Positions 8,345-16,823 of a stretch of 64,000 nt of DNA are shown here, one piece after another. The notes under the pieces were generated by a model. That model did not search any database, was not told the origin of the DNA, and saw nothing but the letters and a program-made list of their open reading frames with translations. The position numbers and the translations under genes are program-made. Origin of the DNA: Burkholderiales bacterium (GTDB taxonomy: Bacteria; Pseudomonadota; Gammaproteobacteria; Burkholderiales; Burkholderiaceae_C); contig JAUVWL010000003.1 of NCBI GenBank assembly GCA_030604135.1, forward strand, positions 62,001 through 126,000, written 5' to 3'. The stretch's first letter is position 1. The number at the start of each line of letters is the position of its first letter.

Positions 8345-8471
8345 AGGCAATGAGGGGCCGTGTTGTGACCGGCCTATCCCATGTCATCGGCCATAACCCG
8401 CAGAACCTGAAGCCCTCTGGTCGCCCCAAGGCGTCACCTGGGCCTAGGCGCTTGCAGAGACGTGAGCGTCG

Positions 8472-9299
8472 TCAGCGGGTTTGCGCCGCCAGTGCCCGCA
8501 AGGCCTCGGCTGTGGCCTCGTCGCCAGGGAAGAAGGTCTCCAGCGCCAGCTCCTGCAAGGTGATGTCCACCGGTGAGCCGAACACCGTGGTGGTGCTCAC
8601 CAGATTCAGCAGGCCCAGCGGCGTCTGCACCAGAAAGGGCATGAGCACACCGCGGTGCTCGCCGTCCAGCCGTGTGTCCTGGCCCTCGGCCTGGCCGGGG
8701 TAGGCCTGCAGCTCGGCAAGCAGGCCGGCCAGGGTGGCATCGCCGGTCTGCCGCACCTGCAGGCGCAGGCGCTCGAACAGGTGCTCGCGCCACTGGTCGA
8801 GGTTGAGGATGCGCGGGGCCAGCCCGCCCGGGTGCAGGCTGATGCGCAGCAGGTTGACCGGCCCTTGCAGCAGGTCCGGGTCCACACCGGTCAGCAAGGG
8901 CGCCACCATGCGGTTGGACAGCACCAGGTTCCAGTGGCGGTCAAAGGCGACCGCCGGCCAGGGCTCGTGCCGGTCCAGCAGGTGCTGTACCGCCCGCCGC
9001 GCGGCCTGCATGGCCGGGTCGTCCAGCGTGTGCTCGCGGTACATGGGTGCGTAACCGGCGGCCACCAGCCAGGCGTTGCGCTCGCGCAGCGGCACGGCCA
9101 GGCGCTCGCACAGGCGCAGCACCAGCTCGCGGCTGGGGCTGGCCTTGCCGTTCTCCACGCAGCTCAGGTGCCGGGTGGACAGCTCGGCGTCCAGCGCCAG
9201 GTCCTGCTGGCTCAGCCGGCGCAACTGGCGCCAGTGGCGCAGGTGGTCACCGACCGAGAGTCGGCGGCTGTGGACATGGGAGGCGAGGAGGGGCGACAT
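8472..9299 (-). CDS. XRE family transcriptional regulator with MmyB-like ligand-binding domain
   Basis: 275 residues. The N-terminal XRE helix-turn-helix (about 15-75) includes RRLSQQDLALDAELSTRHLSCVENGKASPSRE in pieces. The C-terminal MmyB-like domain (about 100-265) has family motifs VAFDRHWNLVLSN, LRISLHPGGLAPRI and a late FGSPVDITLQELALETFFPGDE segment. MmyB-type domains are PAS-like and bind small ligands such as fatty acids. The ATG at 9299 is chosen because the longer open frame upstream is low in recognisable sequence. The gene is divergent from the small membrane protein at 9414, which is a common arrangement for a regulator and its target. Confidence 0.85.
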   Translation of the reverse strand: MSPLLASHVHSRRLSVGDHLRHWRQLRRLSQQDLALDAELSTRHLSCVENGKASPSRELVLRLCERLAVPLRERNAWLVAAGYAPMYREHTLDDPAMQAARRAVQHLLDRHEPWPAVAFDRHWNLVLSNRMVAPLLTGVDPDLLQGPVNLLRISLHPGGLAPRILNLDQWREHLFERLRLQVRQTGDATLAGLLAELQAYPGQAEGQDTRLDGEHRGVLMPFLVQTPLGLLNLVSTTTVFGSPVDITLQELALETFFPGDEATAEALRALAAQTR

Positions 9300-9413
9300 G
9301 GCCGGATGGTAGGGCCGATCGGACGCTGGTGCATGACCTGCGAGGTCATGGACGCCCTGCACGGGGCTGCGCAACATCGGGGCTCCCATCGTTGTCACTT
9401 CAAGGAGTTCACC

Positions 9414-9815
9414 ATGTTTCACGTTTCTGCTTCCACCTTGCGCCGCGTGCTCTGGCTTGATGCCGCTGCCGGCCTGGGCATGGGCTTGTCCCATCTGGCG
9501 CTGACCGACTGGTTGTCTGGCCTCACCGGCCTGCCTGTCACCTGGTTGCAGGTGGCGGTTGTGGTGGTGTTTGGTGCGGTGGCACTGTCGTCCTGGCTGG
9601 CCTCAAGAGTCGAAACACCCATGGCCGGCGTGCGTGTGCTGGCCGTGGCGAATTTCGCCTGGGTGGCCGCCAGCCTGTGGGTGGCCTTTGGCGCCGGGCT
9701 GGCCCTCACCCCGCTGGGGCTGGGCTGGGTGTTGCTGCAGGCCTTGTTCGTGTTTGTGCTGGCGGAGCTGGAATGGGCCGGCTCACGCCGCGGTGCCCGG
9801 CTGGTTGCCGCATAG
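9414..9815 (+). CDS. Small integral membrane protein of unknown function
   Basis: 133 residues, mostly hydrophobic, with about four predicted membrane helices (around residues 12-32, 45-62, 72-92 and 98-118) and a basic C-terminus (GSRRGARLVAA). A strong AAGGAG site precedes the ATG at 9414. It is divergent from the MmyB-like regulator, which may control it. I recognise no specific family. Confidence 0.7.
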   Translation: MFHVSASTLRRVLWLDAAAGLGMGLSHLALTDWLSGLTGLPVTWLQVAVVVVFGAVALSSWLASRVETPMAGVRVLAVANFAWVAASLWVAFGAGLALTPLGLGWVLLQALFVFVLAELEWAGSRRGARLVAA

Positions 9816-9901
9816 TGGCTGCCTGATCTGGCAAGGGCTTGGCCGGGACAGGTGGAGCGGGCTGGCAGAATGTCGGCCATAACAACTACTTCCGCTGTCG
9901 C

Positions 9902-11065
9902 ATGGAACACGCCGATTCCGGCACCGAGACCTTGGAGGAGGTCTCGGTGCACCGTCTGGACATCAACTTCACAGGCTCCGGAAGCGAATACTTCCGTATC
10001 TGGATCGTCAACCTCTTGCTCATCGTGGTCACGCTGGGCCTGTACTGGCCCTGGGCCAAGGTGCGGCGCCAGCGCTATTTCTGGGGCAACACCCTGGTCG
10101 ATGGCGACCCGCTGGGTTTTCATGGCGACCCCAAACAGATGTTCAAGGGCTGGCTGCTGGTGGGCGTACTGTTCATTGCCTACAACTGGGCCAGCAACTT
10201 CTCGGCGGTGGCCGGTGTGGTGGCCTTTGCGGCGCTGGGTGTCCTGTGGCCCGCGCTCTGGCGGTCCTCCATGCGTTTTCGCATGGCCAACACCAGCTGG
10301 CGCGGCCTGCGTTTTCGCTTTGTGGGGTCGGTGCGCGACGCCTACCTGGCCCACTTGCCGCCCTTCATCGTGGTGCTGCCCATGGTGATTCTGTCGATCT
10401 GGATTCCTGACGACCCCGAGGCCGACTTTCCCCGCTGGGTCGGCATGGGCTACCTCGCCCTGTTGGCACTGGGTGTGGTCCTGCTGCCCTGGCTGCTCTG
10501 GCGTCTCAAGGCCTACCAGCAACGCCACTACGCGCTGGGCTCGCTGCAGACCGATTTCAGAACCAGCCTCAAGTCTTTTTATGTGCTGGCCATGAAACCG
10601 ATCGGGCTCATGGTGGTGCTGATAGGCGCCCTGGGGCTGGCCGTCTGGGGCATGTTTCAGTCCGCCGGTGAGCCTTCGACAAGCTTCGTGCAGCTCGTAT
10701 CCGTGCTGCCATTTGCCATCATCGGTATCTGGCTGCTGTTCTTCCTGGGCATCCGCCCCTGGTTCACCACCCGCATGCAGAACCTGGTCTGGACCAAGAC
10801 CGGCAACTCGCGCATGCGCTTCATCAGCCAGCTCAGATTCCGCGACATGCTGTGGCTGAGCATCAAGAACGGCCTGCTCATCATGCTCACGCTGGGCCTG
10901 TACTGGCCGTTTGCCAAGGTGGCCGTGGCCCGCCTGCGGCTGGAGGCGGTGCACGTGCGCAGCATCACCGATATGCAGGCCCTGGTGGCCGCCGCCCACC
11001 AGCAGCCGCAGGAAGCGGCCGGTGACGCAGCGGGCGACTTCTTTGGTCTGGACGTGGGGCTCTGA
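9902..11065 (+). CDS. DUF898 (YjgN) family membrane protein
   Basis: 387 residues with at least six membrane helices. The internal repeat typical of DUF898 is clear. Twice there is a block of the form TLGLYWPWAKVRRQRYF (first half) and TLGLYWPFAKVAVARL (second half), each after a hydrophobic helix. The N-terminal FTGSGSEYFRIWIVN is also diagnostic. The function of YjgN proteins is unknown. The ATG at 9902 lacks a strong ribosome site, and an upstream in-frame start at 9839 cannot be excluded. The gene is followed after 13 bp by an M48 metalloprotease gene, so the two are probably co-transcribed and may act together at the inner membrane. Confidence 0.82.
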   Translation: MEHADSGTETLEEVSVHRLDINFTGSGSEYFRIWIVNLLLIVVTLGLYWPWAKVRRQRYFWGNTLVDGDPLGFHGDPKQMFKGWLLVGVLFIAYNWASNFSAVAGVVAFAALGVLWPALWRSSMRFRMANTSWRGLRFRFVGSVRDAYLAHLPPFIVVLPMVILSIWIPDDPEADFPRWVGMGYLALLALGVVLLPWLLWRLKAYQQRHYALGSLQTDFRTSLKSFYVLAMKPIGLMVVLIGALGLAVWGMFQSAGEPSTSFVQLVSVLPFAIIGIWLLFFLGIRPWFTTRMQNLVWTKTGNSRMRFISQLRFRDMLWLSIKNGLLIMLTLGLYWPFAKVAVARLRLEAVHVRSITDMQALVAAAHQQPQEAAGDAAGDFFGLDVGL

Positions 11066-11078
11066 CCGGCGACTGGGC

Positions 11079-12212
11079 ATGACAGAGCACACCACAGGCT
11101 CCACCGAATCGCTGACGCTGCGCTACTTTGACGGCCGCAGCAGCCGGCCGCACGAGGTGCGGGCCTGGTTTGAAGCCGGGCAGCTGCACCTGCGCGGTGC
11201 CGACGTGGAACACCAGGTAGACGTCCGGCAGGTGCAGTGGCCCGAGCGCACGCGGCGTGGTCCGCGCATGGCTCACCTGCCCGGTGGTGCGACTTTGCAG
11301 GGTGCCGACGCCGCGGCCTGGGACGCCTGGGTGCAGTCCGGCGGCCGGTCGGACTCGCTGGTGGTGCGCGCGCAGCAAAGCTGGCGCGGCGTGCTCGCCA
11401 GCCTGGCCCTGATCGTGGTGCTCATGGGTGCCGGCTACCTGTGGGGTCTGCCCTGGCTGGCACGCGAGATCGCCGACCGCCTGCCCGACAGCGTGGAGAA
11501 CCAGGTGGCCGAGGTGGCACTGGGGCAGCTGGAGCGCTTTGTGAGGCCCAGCGAGCTCACGCCCGAGGAGCAAAAGGCCGTCGAACAGGCCTGGCAGCAG
11601 GTGCTGCAGGCCCACACCGCCGCCCAGGCCGCCCGGGGCGTGACCGTGCGGCCCTCGCGCCTGCTTATTCGGAGCAGCCGCATCGGGCCCAATGCGCTGG
11701 CGCTGCCCGGTGGCACCATGATCGTCACCGACGACCTGGTTCGCCTGCTGCAACACGACGGGCAGGTCATTGCCGGCGTGCTGGCGCACGAACTCGGCCA
11801 TGTGCAGCACCGGCATGGCATGCGCATGGTGGTGCAGGTGGGTGTGCTGGGTTTTGTCACCTCGCTGCTGTGGGGCGACTACAGCGGCGTGCTGGCCACC
11901 GTGCCACTCTGGCTGGGTCAGGCCCATTACTCACGCGAAGCCGAGCGCGAGGCCGACGCTTACAGCGCCCAGGCCCTGCGCGACGCCGGCCTGTCCCCGG
12001 CCATCATGGTCACCCTGTTCGAGCGCTTTGCGCTGTTCCAGCGGTGTGGGCGCTCGGTGCTCAAGCCCGACGTATCGGCCAACGCGGCCGACTGCAAGCC
12101 CCCCGAAGGCAGCCAGGACGAAAGCGAAACCGGCATCTGGGGCCTGGGCTTTGCCTCGCACCCGGCCGACCAGGAACGCATCGCATTCTTCCGCGACGCG
12201 GCCGCGCGTTAG
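11079..12212 (+). CDS. M48 family metalloprotease (membrane-anchored)
   Basis: Zinc metallopeptidase, 377 residues. The N-terminal domain (about 1-100) is soluble and unassigned. A membrane helix (about 108-130) follows, then the M48 catalytic domain. The zinc motif is HELGHVQHRHG at about residue 235, and the third ligand region is EAEREADAYSAQAL. Upstream in the domain NALALPGGTMIVTDDLV is the typical M48 strand before the helix. Family members degrade membrane or periplasmic proteins. It is closely linked to the DUF898 gene; this pairing suggests quality control at the inner membrane (inference). The end of the protein has cysteines (QRCGRS, ADCKPP) that could be a disulfide. Confidence 0.88.
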   Translation: MTEHTTGSTESLTLRYFDGRSSRPHEVRAWFEAGQLHLRGADVEHQVDVRQVQWPERTRRGPRMAHLPGGATLQGADAAAWDAWVQSGGRSDSLVVRAQQSWRGVLASLALIVVLMGAGYLWGLPWLAREIADRLPDSVENQVAEVALGQLERFVRPSELTPEEQKAVEQAWQQVLQAHTAAQAARGVTVRPSRLLIRSSRIGPNALALPGGTMIVTDDLVRLLQHDGQVIAGVLAHELGHVQHRHGMRMVVQVGVLGFVTSLLWGDYSGVLATVPLWLGQAHYSREAEREADAYSAQALRDAGLSPAIMVTLFERFALFQRCGRSVLKPDVSANAADCKPPEGSQDESETGIWGLGFASHPADQERIAFFRDAAAR

Positions 12213-12237
12213 ATCGGAAGCCGCGGAGCGTGCAGGG

Positions 12238-13614
12238 TCACAGCAGGCGCGCAATCAGCGCGCCTTCACTCGGCCCGTTCAGCGGAACCCAGACCCGGAT
12301 CGGGCTGCCCTGCGCCACTTCAATGGCCTGGCCGTCCTGGTTGTGCATCTGGCCCAGCTCGATCACGCGGTTGCCGCCGGGGTGGATGACCTCCAGCTTG
12401 TCACCCACGGCAAAGCGGTTCTTGGCCTCCACCTCGGCCCAGCCGTCTTCGCGCACCTGCAGCACCTCGCCCACGAACTGGCTGCGCTGGCCTTGCGAGC
12501 TGCCGTTGATGTAGTTCTGGTAGTCCTGGCTGGGCCGGCGCTCCAGCAGGCCGCCGGTGTAGCCGCGGTTGGACAGGCCCTCCAGCTCCAGCAGCAGCTC
12601 GGGGTTGAAGGGCTTGCCGGCCACCGCGTCGTCGATGGCGCGGCGGTAGACCTGCGCGGTGCGCGCCACGTAGTAGTGGCTCTTGGTGCGCCCCTCGATC
12701 TTGAGCGAGTCGATGCCCATGGCCGCCAGCCGGGCCACGTGCTCCACCGCACGCAGGTCCTTGCTGTTCATGATGTAGGTGCCGTGCTCGTCCTCCATGA
12801 TGGGCATGAGCTCGCCCGGGCGGCCGGCTTCCTCGATCAGCCAGACCTTGTTCGCCTCGGGGTGGCGCTGGCCGTTGCCGGTGGTCGAGAAGGCGCTGGC
12901 CGCTTCCTCGTCTTCCTTGGCAAAGTTGAAGCCGTCCAGCGTCTGCAGCGGCGCCGCGTCGCCGGTGTCGGTTTCGGTGGTGGCGCCGTGCGTCTTGTAC
13001 TCCCAGCGGCAGGCGTTGGTGCAGGTGCCCTGGTTGGGGTCGCGCCGGTTGAAGTAGCCGCTGAGCAGGCAACGGCCGGAGTAGGCAATGCACAGCGCGC
13101 CGTGCACGAACACCTCCAGCTCCATGTCCGGGCAGTCGTTGCGGATGGCCTCCACCTCGTCCAGACTCAGCTCGCGGCTGAGGATGATGCGCGTCACCCC
13201 CTGCTTCTGCCAGAACTTCACCGCCGCGCTGTTGGTGGTGTTGGCCTGCACCGAGAGGTGGATGGGGATCTCGGGCCACAGGCCTTTTTCCATCTGCTCG
13301 CGCACCAGCATGATCAGCCCCGCGTCGGCCATGATGAAGGCGTCGGGCCGCAGCTCCACCACCGGCTGCAGGTCGCGCAGGTAGGTGCGCAGCTTGTCGT
13401 TGTGGGCAATGAGGTTGCTGGTGACGAAGAACTTCTTGCCGCGCTGGTGCGCCTCAGAAATGCCCTGGGCAATCTGCTCCAGCCGGAACTCGTTGTTGCG
13501 GGCGCGCAGGCTGTAGCGTGGCTGGCCGGCGTAGACGGCGTCGGCGCCAAAGTCGAAAGCGGCGCGCATGCGTTGCAGCGAGCCGGCGGGCAGGAGCAGT
13601 TCAGGTGATTTCAT
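12238..13614 (-). CDS. trhP: TrhP (YegQ) tRNA hydroxylation protein, U32 peptidase family
   Basis: 458 residues. It belongs to the U32 family, whose YegQ/TrhP branch is required for prephenate-dependent hydroxylation of tRNA U34 (5-hydroxyuridine). Visible hallmarks are the N-terminal PELLLPAGSLQRMRAAFDFGADAVY and the signature EVFVHGALCIAYSGRCLLSGYF (split here for length). Cysteines in this signature and in NQGTCTNACRWEY fit the iron-sulfur-binding cysteines of the family. The C-terminal extension shows the RNA-binding-like fold expected of TrhP. A good ribosome site (AGGTTCACC) precedes the ATG at 13614. It is divergent from the PaiB-like gene. No TrhO or other tRNA genes are adjacent. Confidence 0.85.
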   Translation of the reverse strand: MKSPELLLPAGSLQRMRAAFDFGADAVYAGQPRYSLRARNNEFRLEQIAQGISEAHQRGKKFFVTSNLIAHNDKLRTYLRDLQPVVELRPDAFIMADAGLIMLVREQMEKGLWPEIPIHLSVQANTTNSAAVKFWQKQGVTRIILSRELSLDEVEAIRNDCPDMELEVFVHGALCIAYSGRCLLSGYFNRRDPNQGTCTNACRWEYKTHGATTETDTGDAAPLQTLDGFNFAKEDEEAASAFSTTGNGQRHPEANKVWLIEEAGRPGELMPIMEDEHGTYIMNSKDLRAVEHVARLAAMGIDSLKIEGRTKSHYYVARTAQVYRRAIDDAVAGKPFNPELLLELEGLSNRGYTGGLLERRPSQDYQNYINGSSQGQRSQFVGEVLQVREDGWAEVEAKNRFAVGDKLEVIHPGGNRVIELGQMHNQDGQAIEVAQGSPIRVWVPLNGPSEGALIARLL

Positions 13615-13698
13615 GGTGAACCTGATATTGTCCTGGAAGCGGCCCAATCACACAATTGAACGGTCAGCAATCCCTGCCAGAAGGACGGACGACCCACC

Positions 13699-14325
13699 GT
13701 GTACAACCCCAGCCACTTCAACACCTCAGACGACCGCGCCGCCCTGCTGGCGCTCATGCGCGCCCACCCGCTGGGCGCCCTGGTCACCCACGGCCCACAG
13801 GGGCTGGACGCCAACCACCTGCCGTTCGAGGTGGACGAAGCCGCCGGCGTGCTGCGTGCCCACGTGGCCCGCGCCAACCCGCTGTGGCAGCAGGTGCCGG
13901 CCAGTGGTGGCATGCCGGCCATGGTCATCTTCCGCGGGCAGGCCGGCTACATCTCGCCCAACTGGTACCCCAGCAAACACGAAACCCACCGCCAGGTGCC
14001 CACCTGGAACTACCAGGTGGTGCATGTGCACGGCCAACTGACCGTCATGGACCAGGAACGCTTCGTGCGCGGCCTGGTGGCGCGCCTGACGCGCGAACAC
14101 GAAAAACGATCGAACCAGCCCAAGCCCTGGATGATGGGCGACGCACCGGCCGACTACATCGACCAGATGCTGGCCGCCATTGTGGGCATTGAAATGACGC
14201 TGGAGCGGCTGGAAGGCAAGTTCAAGCTGAGCCAGAACAAGGAGGCACGGGACCGGTTGGGGGCGGTGGAGGGCTTGGCTGCGGTCGGGGAGGGTGGGTT
14301 GGCGGGGGTGATGCGGATGGGGTGA
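13699..14325 (+). CDS. PaiB-like FMN-binding protein (negative transcriptional regulator family)
   Basis: 208 residues with a GTG start at 13699, preceded by AAGGACGG. PaiB-type split-barrel flavin-binding fold. Family motifs seen are MYNPSHF at the start, HPLGALVTHG, ANHLPFEVD, RGQAGYISPNWYPSKHETHRQVPTWNYQVVHVHG (in pieces) and the C-terminal GIEMTLERLEGKFKLSQNK. B. subtilis PaiB was named as a negative regulator of sporulation and degradative enzymes, but bacterial homologues are generally FMN-binding proteins of unknown role. Divergent from trhP; the shared 84-bp gap is the likely promoter region. Confidence 0.88.
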   Translation: MYNPSHFNTSDDRAALLALMRAHPLGALVTHGPQGLDANHLPFEVDEAAGVLRAHVARANPLWQQVPASGGMPAMVIFRGQAGYISPNWYPSKHETHRQVPTWNYQVVHVHGQLTVMDQERFVRGLVARLTREHEKRSNQPKPWMMGDAPADYIDQMLAAIVGIEMTLERLEGKFKLSQNKEARDRLGAVEGLAAVGEGGLAGVMRMG

Positions 14326-14341
14326 ACCTGTCTGACCGCAG

Positions 14342-14584
14342 TCATCTTTTCTTTCTCAGCGTCAGCAGATAGAGGTTTTCCACCTTTTCGCGGGCCCACG
14401 GTGTCTTGCGAAGAAAGCGCAAGCTGGAGGACACGCTGGGGTCGTTCGTGAAGCAGCGGACAGGAATTCTTCTTGAGAGTTCTTCCCATCCGTAGTGGGC
14501 CTCCAAGGCACGAACCATGGCTTCCAGTGTCACGCCATGCAAGGGGTTGTGCGGCTGCTCGGCTGGCGATGGTGGGTTGGTCAT
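14342..14584 (-). CDS. VF530 family DNA-binding protein
   Basis: 80 residues. It matches the small VF530/DUF2132 family: [28 protein letters not shown], then [26 protein letters not shown] (given here in pieces) and a basic LRKKR end. The fold is a small alpha-helical DNA-binding-type domain (VF530 of Vibrio fischeri), though function is unproven. The gene is convergent with the PaiB-like gene (16-bp gap). Confidence 0.85.
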   Translation of the reverse strand: MTNPPSPAEQPHNPLHGVTLEAMVRALEAHYGWEELSRRIPVRCFTNDPSVSSSLRFLRKTPWAREKVENLYLLTLRKKR

Positions 14585-14657
14585 GGTGCGATTGTCACCG
14601 GGTTGCCCTCCTGCGGGGGATGGGGCTGAGCGCTGCAGATCCGGGGCCACCCTGCCT

Positions 14658-14940
14658 TCACTGGTGAACCGTTTCTGTTGACCAGTGCCAACCATTGTCA
14701 GTCGCCACAAGTCGGTCCATCGCTCTGATGCCATCGAGCAGCTGGTCGTCATGCGACACCACCACCGGCGCACCCTCATAGCTGCGCAGCACCGCCTCCA
14801 GCGCCTGCTCCGACGGCAGGTCCAGGTGGTTGCCGGGTTCGTCCAGCAACAGCAGTTGCGGCGGCGGGTCGGCATAGAGGGTGCACGCCAGGGCGGCCTT
14901 CAGGCATTCGCGCTTGCCGACTTCGGGTGAGAGCCATAGT
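14658..14940 (-). pseudogene. Remnant of an ABC-F ATPase gene (C-terminal end of the second ATPase domain)
   Basis: A minus-strand frame without a proper start encodes the tail of a duplicated-ATPase (ABC-F, Uup-like) protein. [19 protein letters not shown] is followed by [15 protein letters not shown] (Walker B and D loop, with Gly where ABC-F proteins usually have Thr) and [12 protein letters not shown] (H loop). The signature motif just upstream is decayed: LSPEVGK stands where LSGGE is expected, and nothing recognisable precedes it. The first ATPase domain and linker are absent. It therefore looks like a decayed fragment between the VF530 gene and fumC. The rest of 14585-15004 shows no other gene. 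Confidence 0.7.
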
Positions 14941-15004
14941 GTCTTGTGCGTGGCGCCGTCTTCGCAAGGACCGGAACCTCCTTGGGGCCCGGGGCGGTTC
15001 AGCC

Positions 15005-16384
15005 TCAGTCAGGCCCCAGCATGCGCGCCGGGTCCACCCACGCATCAAACTCCGCCGCACTGATGCCACCTACCGCCAGGGCGGCGTCGCGCAGCGCCAG
15101 GCCGCTGCTCTGGGCGTGGCGGGCGATTCTGGCGGCGCGGTCGTAGCCGATGTGTGGGGTCAGGGCTGTCACCAGCATCAGTGACCGGTTCAGCAGGTCT
15201 TGCACGCGGGCGGTGTCCACTTCCAGACCGGCGACGCAGTGTGTCGTGAAGCTGGCCATGGCATCGGTCAGCAGGCGGGCGCTGTCGAGCACGTTTCTGG
15301 CAATCAGGGGCTTGCAGGCGTTCAGTTCGAACTGACCCTGGCTGGCGGCCATGCCCACCGCCACGTCGTGCCCGATGACCTGGGCGCAAACCATGGTCAG
15401 TGCCTCGACCTGCGTGGGGTTGACCTTGCCGGGCATGATGGAGCTGCCGGGTTCGTTGGCGGGCAGCAGCAGTTCACCCAGGCCGGCGCGCGGGCCGCTG
15501 CCCATGAGCCGGATGTCGTTGGCGATCTTGCTCAGGGCGACGGCGAGTGTCCTGAACGCGCCGTGCAGCTGCACCAGTGGCTCGTGCCCGGCCATGGCGG
15601 CAAACAGGTTGTCGGCCACCACGAAGGGTGCCCCCAGGCGCTGGGCCAGCACCGCGGCCACGCGGGGGCCGAATGCGTGGTGGGTGTTCAGCCCGGTGCC
15701 GACGGCGGTGCCACCAATGGCCAGTGCGTGGATGCCGGGCAGCGCCGCACGCAGGCTGGCTTCCGCGATGGCCAGCTGGGCGTCGTAACCACCGAACTCC
15801 TGCCCGAACGTGATGGGCGTGGCGTCCTGCAGGTGGGTGCGCCCGACCTTGATGATGTTTGCAAAGGCGGCTGCGCGGTCCTGCAGCGCACTGCGCAGCC
15901 GGGCCAGTGCCTGCAGCAGAGGTGTGGTTGCGCGCACCGCGGCCATGTGCATGGCGGTGGGGAACACGTCGTTCGATGACTGGCCGCGGTTGACGTCGTC
16001 GTTGGGGTGAACGGATGGCGCACCCTCACCCAGCCCGGCGCTGGCGAGTCGGGCGATGACCTCATTGACGTTCATGTTGCTCTGTGTGCCCGAGCCGGTC
16101 TGCCAGACCGACAGGGGGAACTGGTCGGCCAGCTCGCCAGCGGCCACCCGGGCCGCTGCCGCAGCGATGGCGTGGGCCTTGGCAGGGTCGAGCAGGCCGA
16201 GATCGCGGTTGACCTCGGCCGCGGCGCGCTTGATTTCGGCCAGGGCGCAGATGATGGCGGGCGGCATGCGATCCTGGCCAATGGCGAAGTACCGGCGACT
16301 GCGCTCGGTCTGCGCGCCCCACAGGGCATCGGCCGGCACTTCGATGGGTCCCATGCTGTCGGTCTCGGTTCGGGTGCTTGTCAT
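15005..16384 (-). CDS. fumC: Class II fumarate hydratase FumC
   Basis: Oxygen-stable fumarase (fumarate + water to L-malate; TCA cycle, cytoplasm). 459 residues, the normal length. The N-terminus [21 protein letters not shown] is typical. The lyase signature [13 protein letters not shown] contains the catalytic Ser loop, and [16 protein letters not shown] and the [14 protein letters not shown] segment carry active-site residues, including the Thr/His of [10 protein letters not shown]. Strong AAGGAG before the ATG at 16384. It is a single gene, divergent from the toxin-antitoxin pair. The acnA gene about 5 kb away is a separate transcription unit. Confidence 0.96.
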   Translation of the reverse strand: MTSTRTETDSMGPIEVPADALWGAQTERSRRYFAIGQDRMPPAIICALAEIKRAAAEVNRDLGLLDPAKAHAIAAAAARVAAGELADQFPLSVWQTGSGTQSNMNVNEVIARLASAGLGEGAPSVHPNDDVNRGQSSNDVFPTAMHMAAVRATTPLLQALARLRSALQDRAAAFANIIKVGRTHLQDATPITFGQEFGGYDAQLAIAEASLRAALPGIHALAIGGTAVGTGLNTHHAFGPRVAAVLAQRLGAPFVVADNLFAAMAGHEPLVQLHGAFRTLAVALSKIANDIRLMGSGPRAGLGELLLPANEPGSSIMPGKVNPTQVEALTMVCAQVIGHDVAVGMAASQGQFELNACKPLIARNVLDSARLLTDAMASFTTHCVAGLEVDTARVQDLLNRSLMLVTALTPHIGYDRAARIARHAQSSGLALRDAALAVGGISAAEFDAWVDPARMLGPD

Positions 16385-16492
16385 CGGTGGCTCCTTGGGT
16401 GCATGCTTGCAATTTGAGCACTCATACGCCTGTGGGCCTCTGGGGTCAACTGGGAGCACCTTGTCAGCGTGCCTCGGTCTCGGCCAGGTGAG

Positions 16493-16525
16493 TTGTCTGT
16501 CTGGGCGAGGAATGGCTAAAATGGC
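16493..16525 (+). promoter_or_regulatory. Promoter and possible operator of the toxin-antitoxin pair
   Basis: A sigma-70-like promoter is visible: TTGTCT at 16493-16498, an 18-bp spacer and TAAAAT at 16517-16522. The hexamer AATGGC is repeated directly at 16511-16516 and 16520-16525, flanking and overlapping the -10 box. Repeats in this position fit autorepression by the antitoxin. The ribosome site (AAGGAG) and ATG follow at 16547. Confidence 0.55.
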
Positions 16526-16546
16526 CAATCATTGAAGGAGTCCACC

Positions 16547-16816
16547 ATGCGCGTGACCGCCACCGAAGCCAAGAACCGTTTTGGCAGCCTTTGCGCCCAT
16601 GCCAAGCGCGAGCCGGTGTTCGTTGAAAAGACGGGGCAGCTGGACACCGTGATTCTTTCGGTTGAGCACTATCAGCGACTGAAGGCAAGCCATGAGAAGA
16701 CCAGCAAGGCCGCACGCAAGAAGGCGTTTGAGGCCCAGTTTGGCGACTGGATTGCCGCCCAGAATGCGCGTGCTGAAGCGCAGGGTATCCCGGGGGCCGA
16801 CCTGCGTCCGTGGTGA
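16547..16816 (+). CDS. Antitoxin with Phd/YefM-type N-terminus and CcdA-like C-terminus
   Basis: 89 residues. The N-terminal half is a Phd/YefM DNA-binding domain (MRVTATEAKNRFGSLC..A, then EPVFVEKTG.. and VILSVEHYQRL). A helical basic linker follows (residues 48-63). The C-terminal tail FGDWIAAQNARAEAQGI..ADLRPW resembles the toxin-binding tails of CcdA antitoxins rather than those of Phd. The partner downstream is a CcdB, not a Doc or YoeB, which fits a domain-swapped antitoxin. AAGGAG precedes the ATG at 16547. The toxin gene starts 7 bases after the stop. Probable role: neutralises CcdB and represses the operon. Confidence 0.85.
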   Translation: MRVTATEAKNRFGSLCAHAKREPVFVEKTGQLDTVILSVEHYQRLKASHEKTSKAARKKAFEAQFGDWIAAQNARAEAQGIPGADLRPW

Positions 16817-16823
16817 ACCGCCC

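Noticed and set aside
10669..10691. Sequence GAGCCTTCGACAAGCTTCG inside the DUF898 gene, similar to half of the palindrome in thiO
   Set aside because: Only half of the unit matches and there is no partner arm; the reading frame is normal there, so it is most likely chance.
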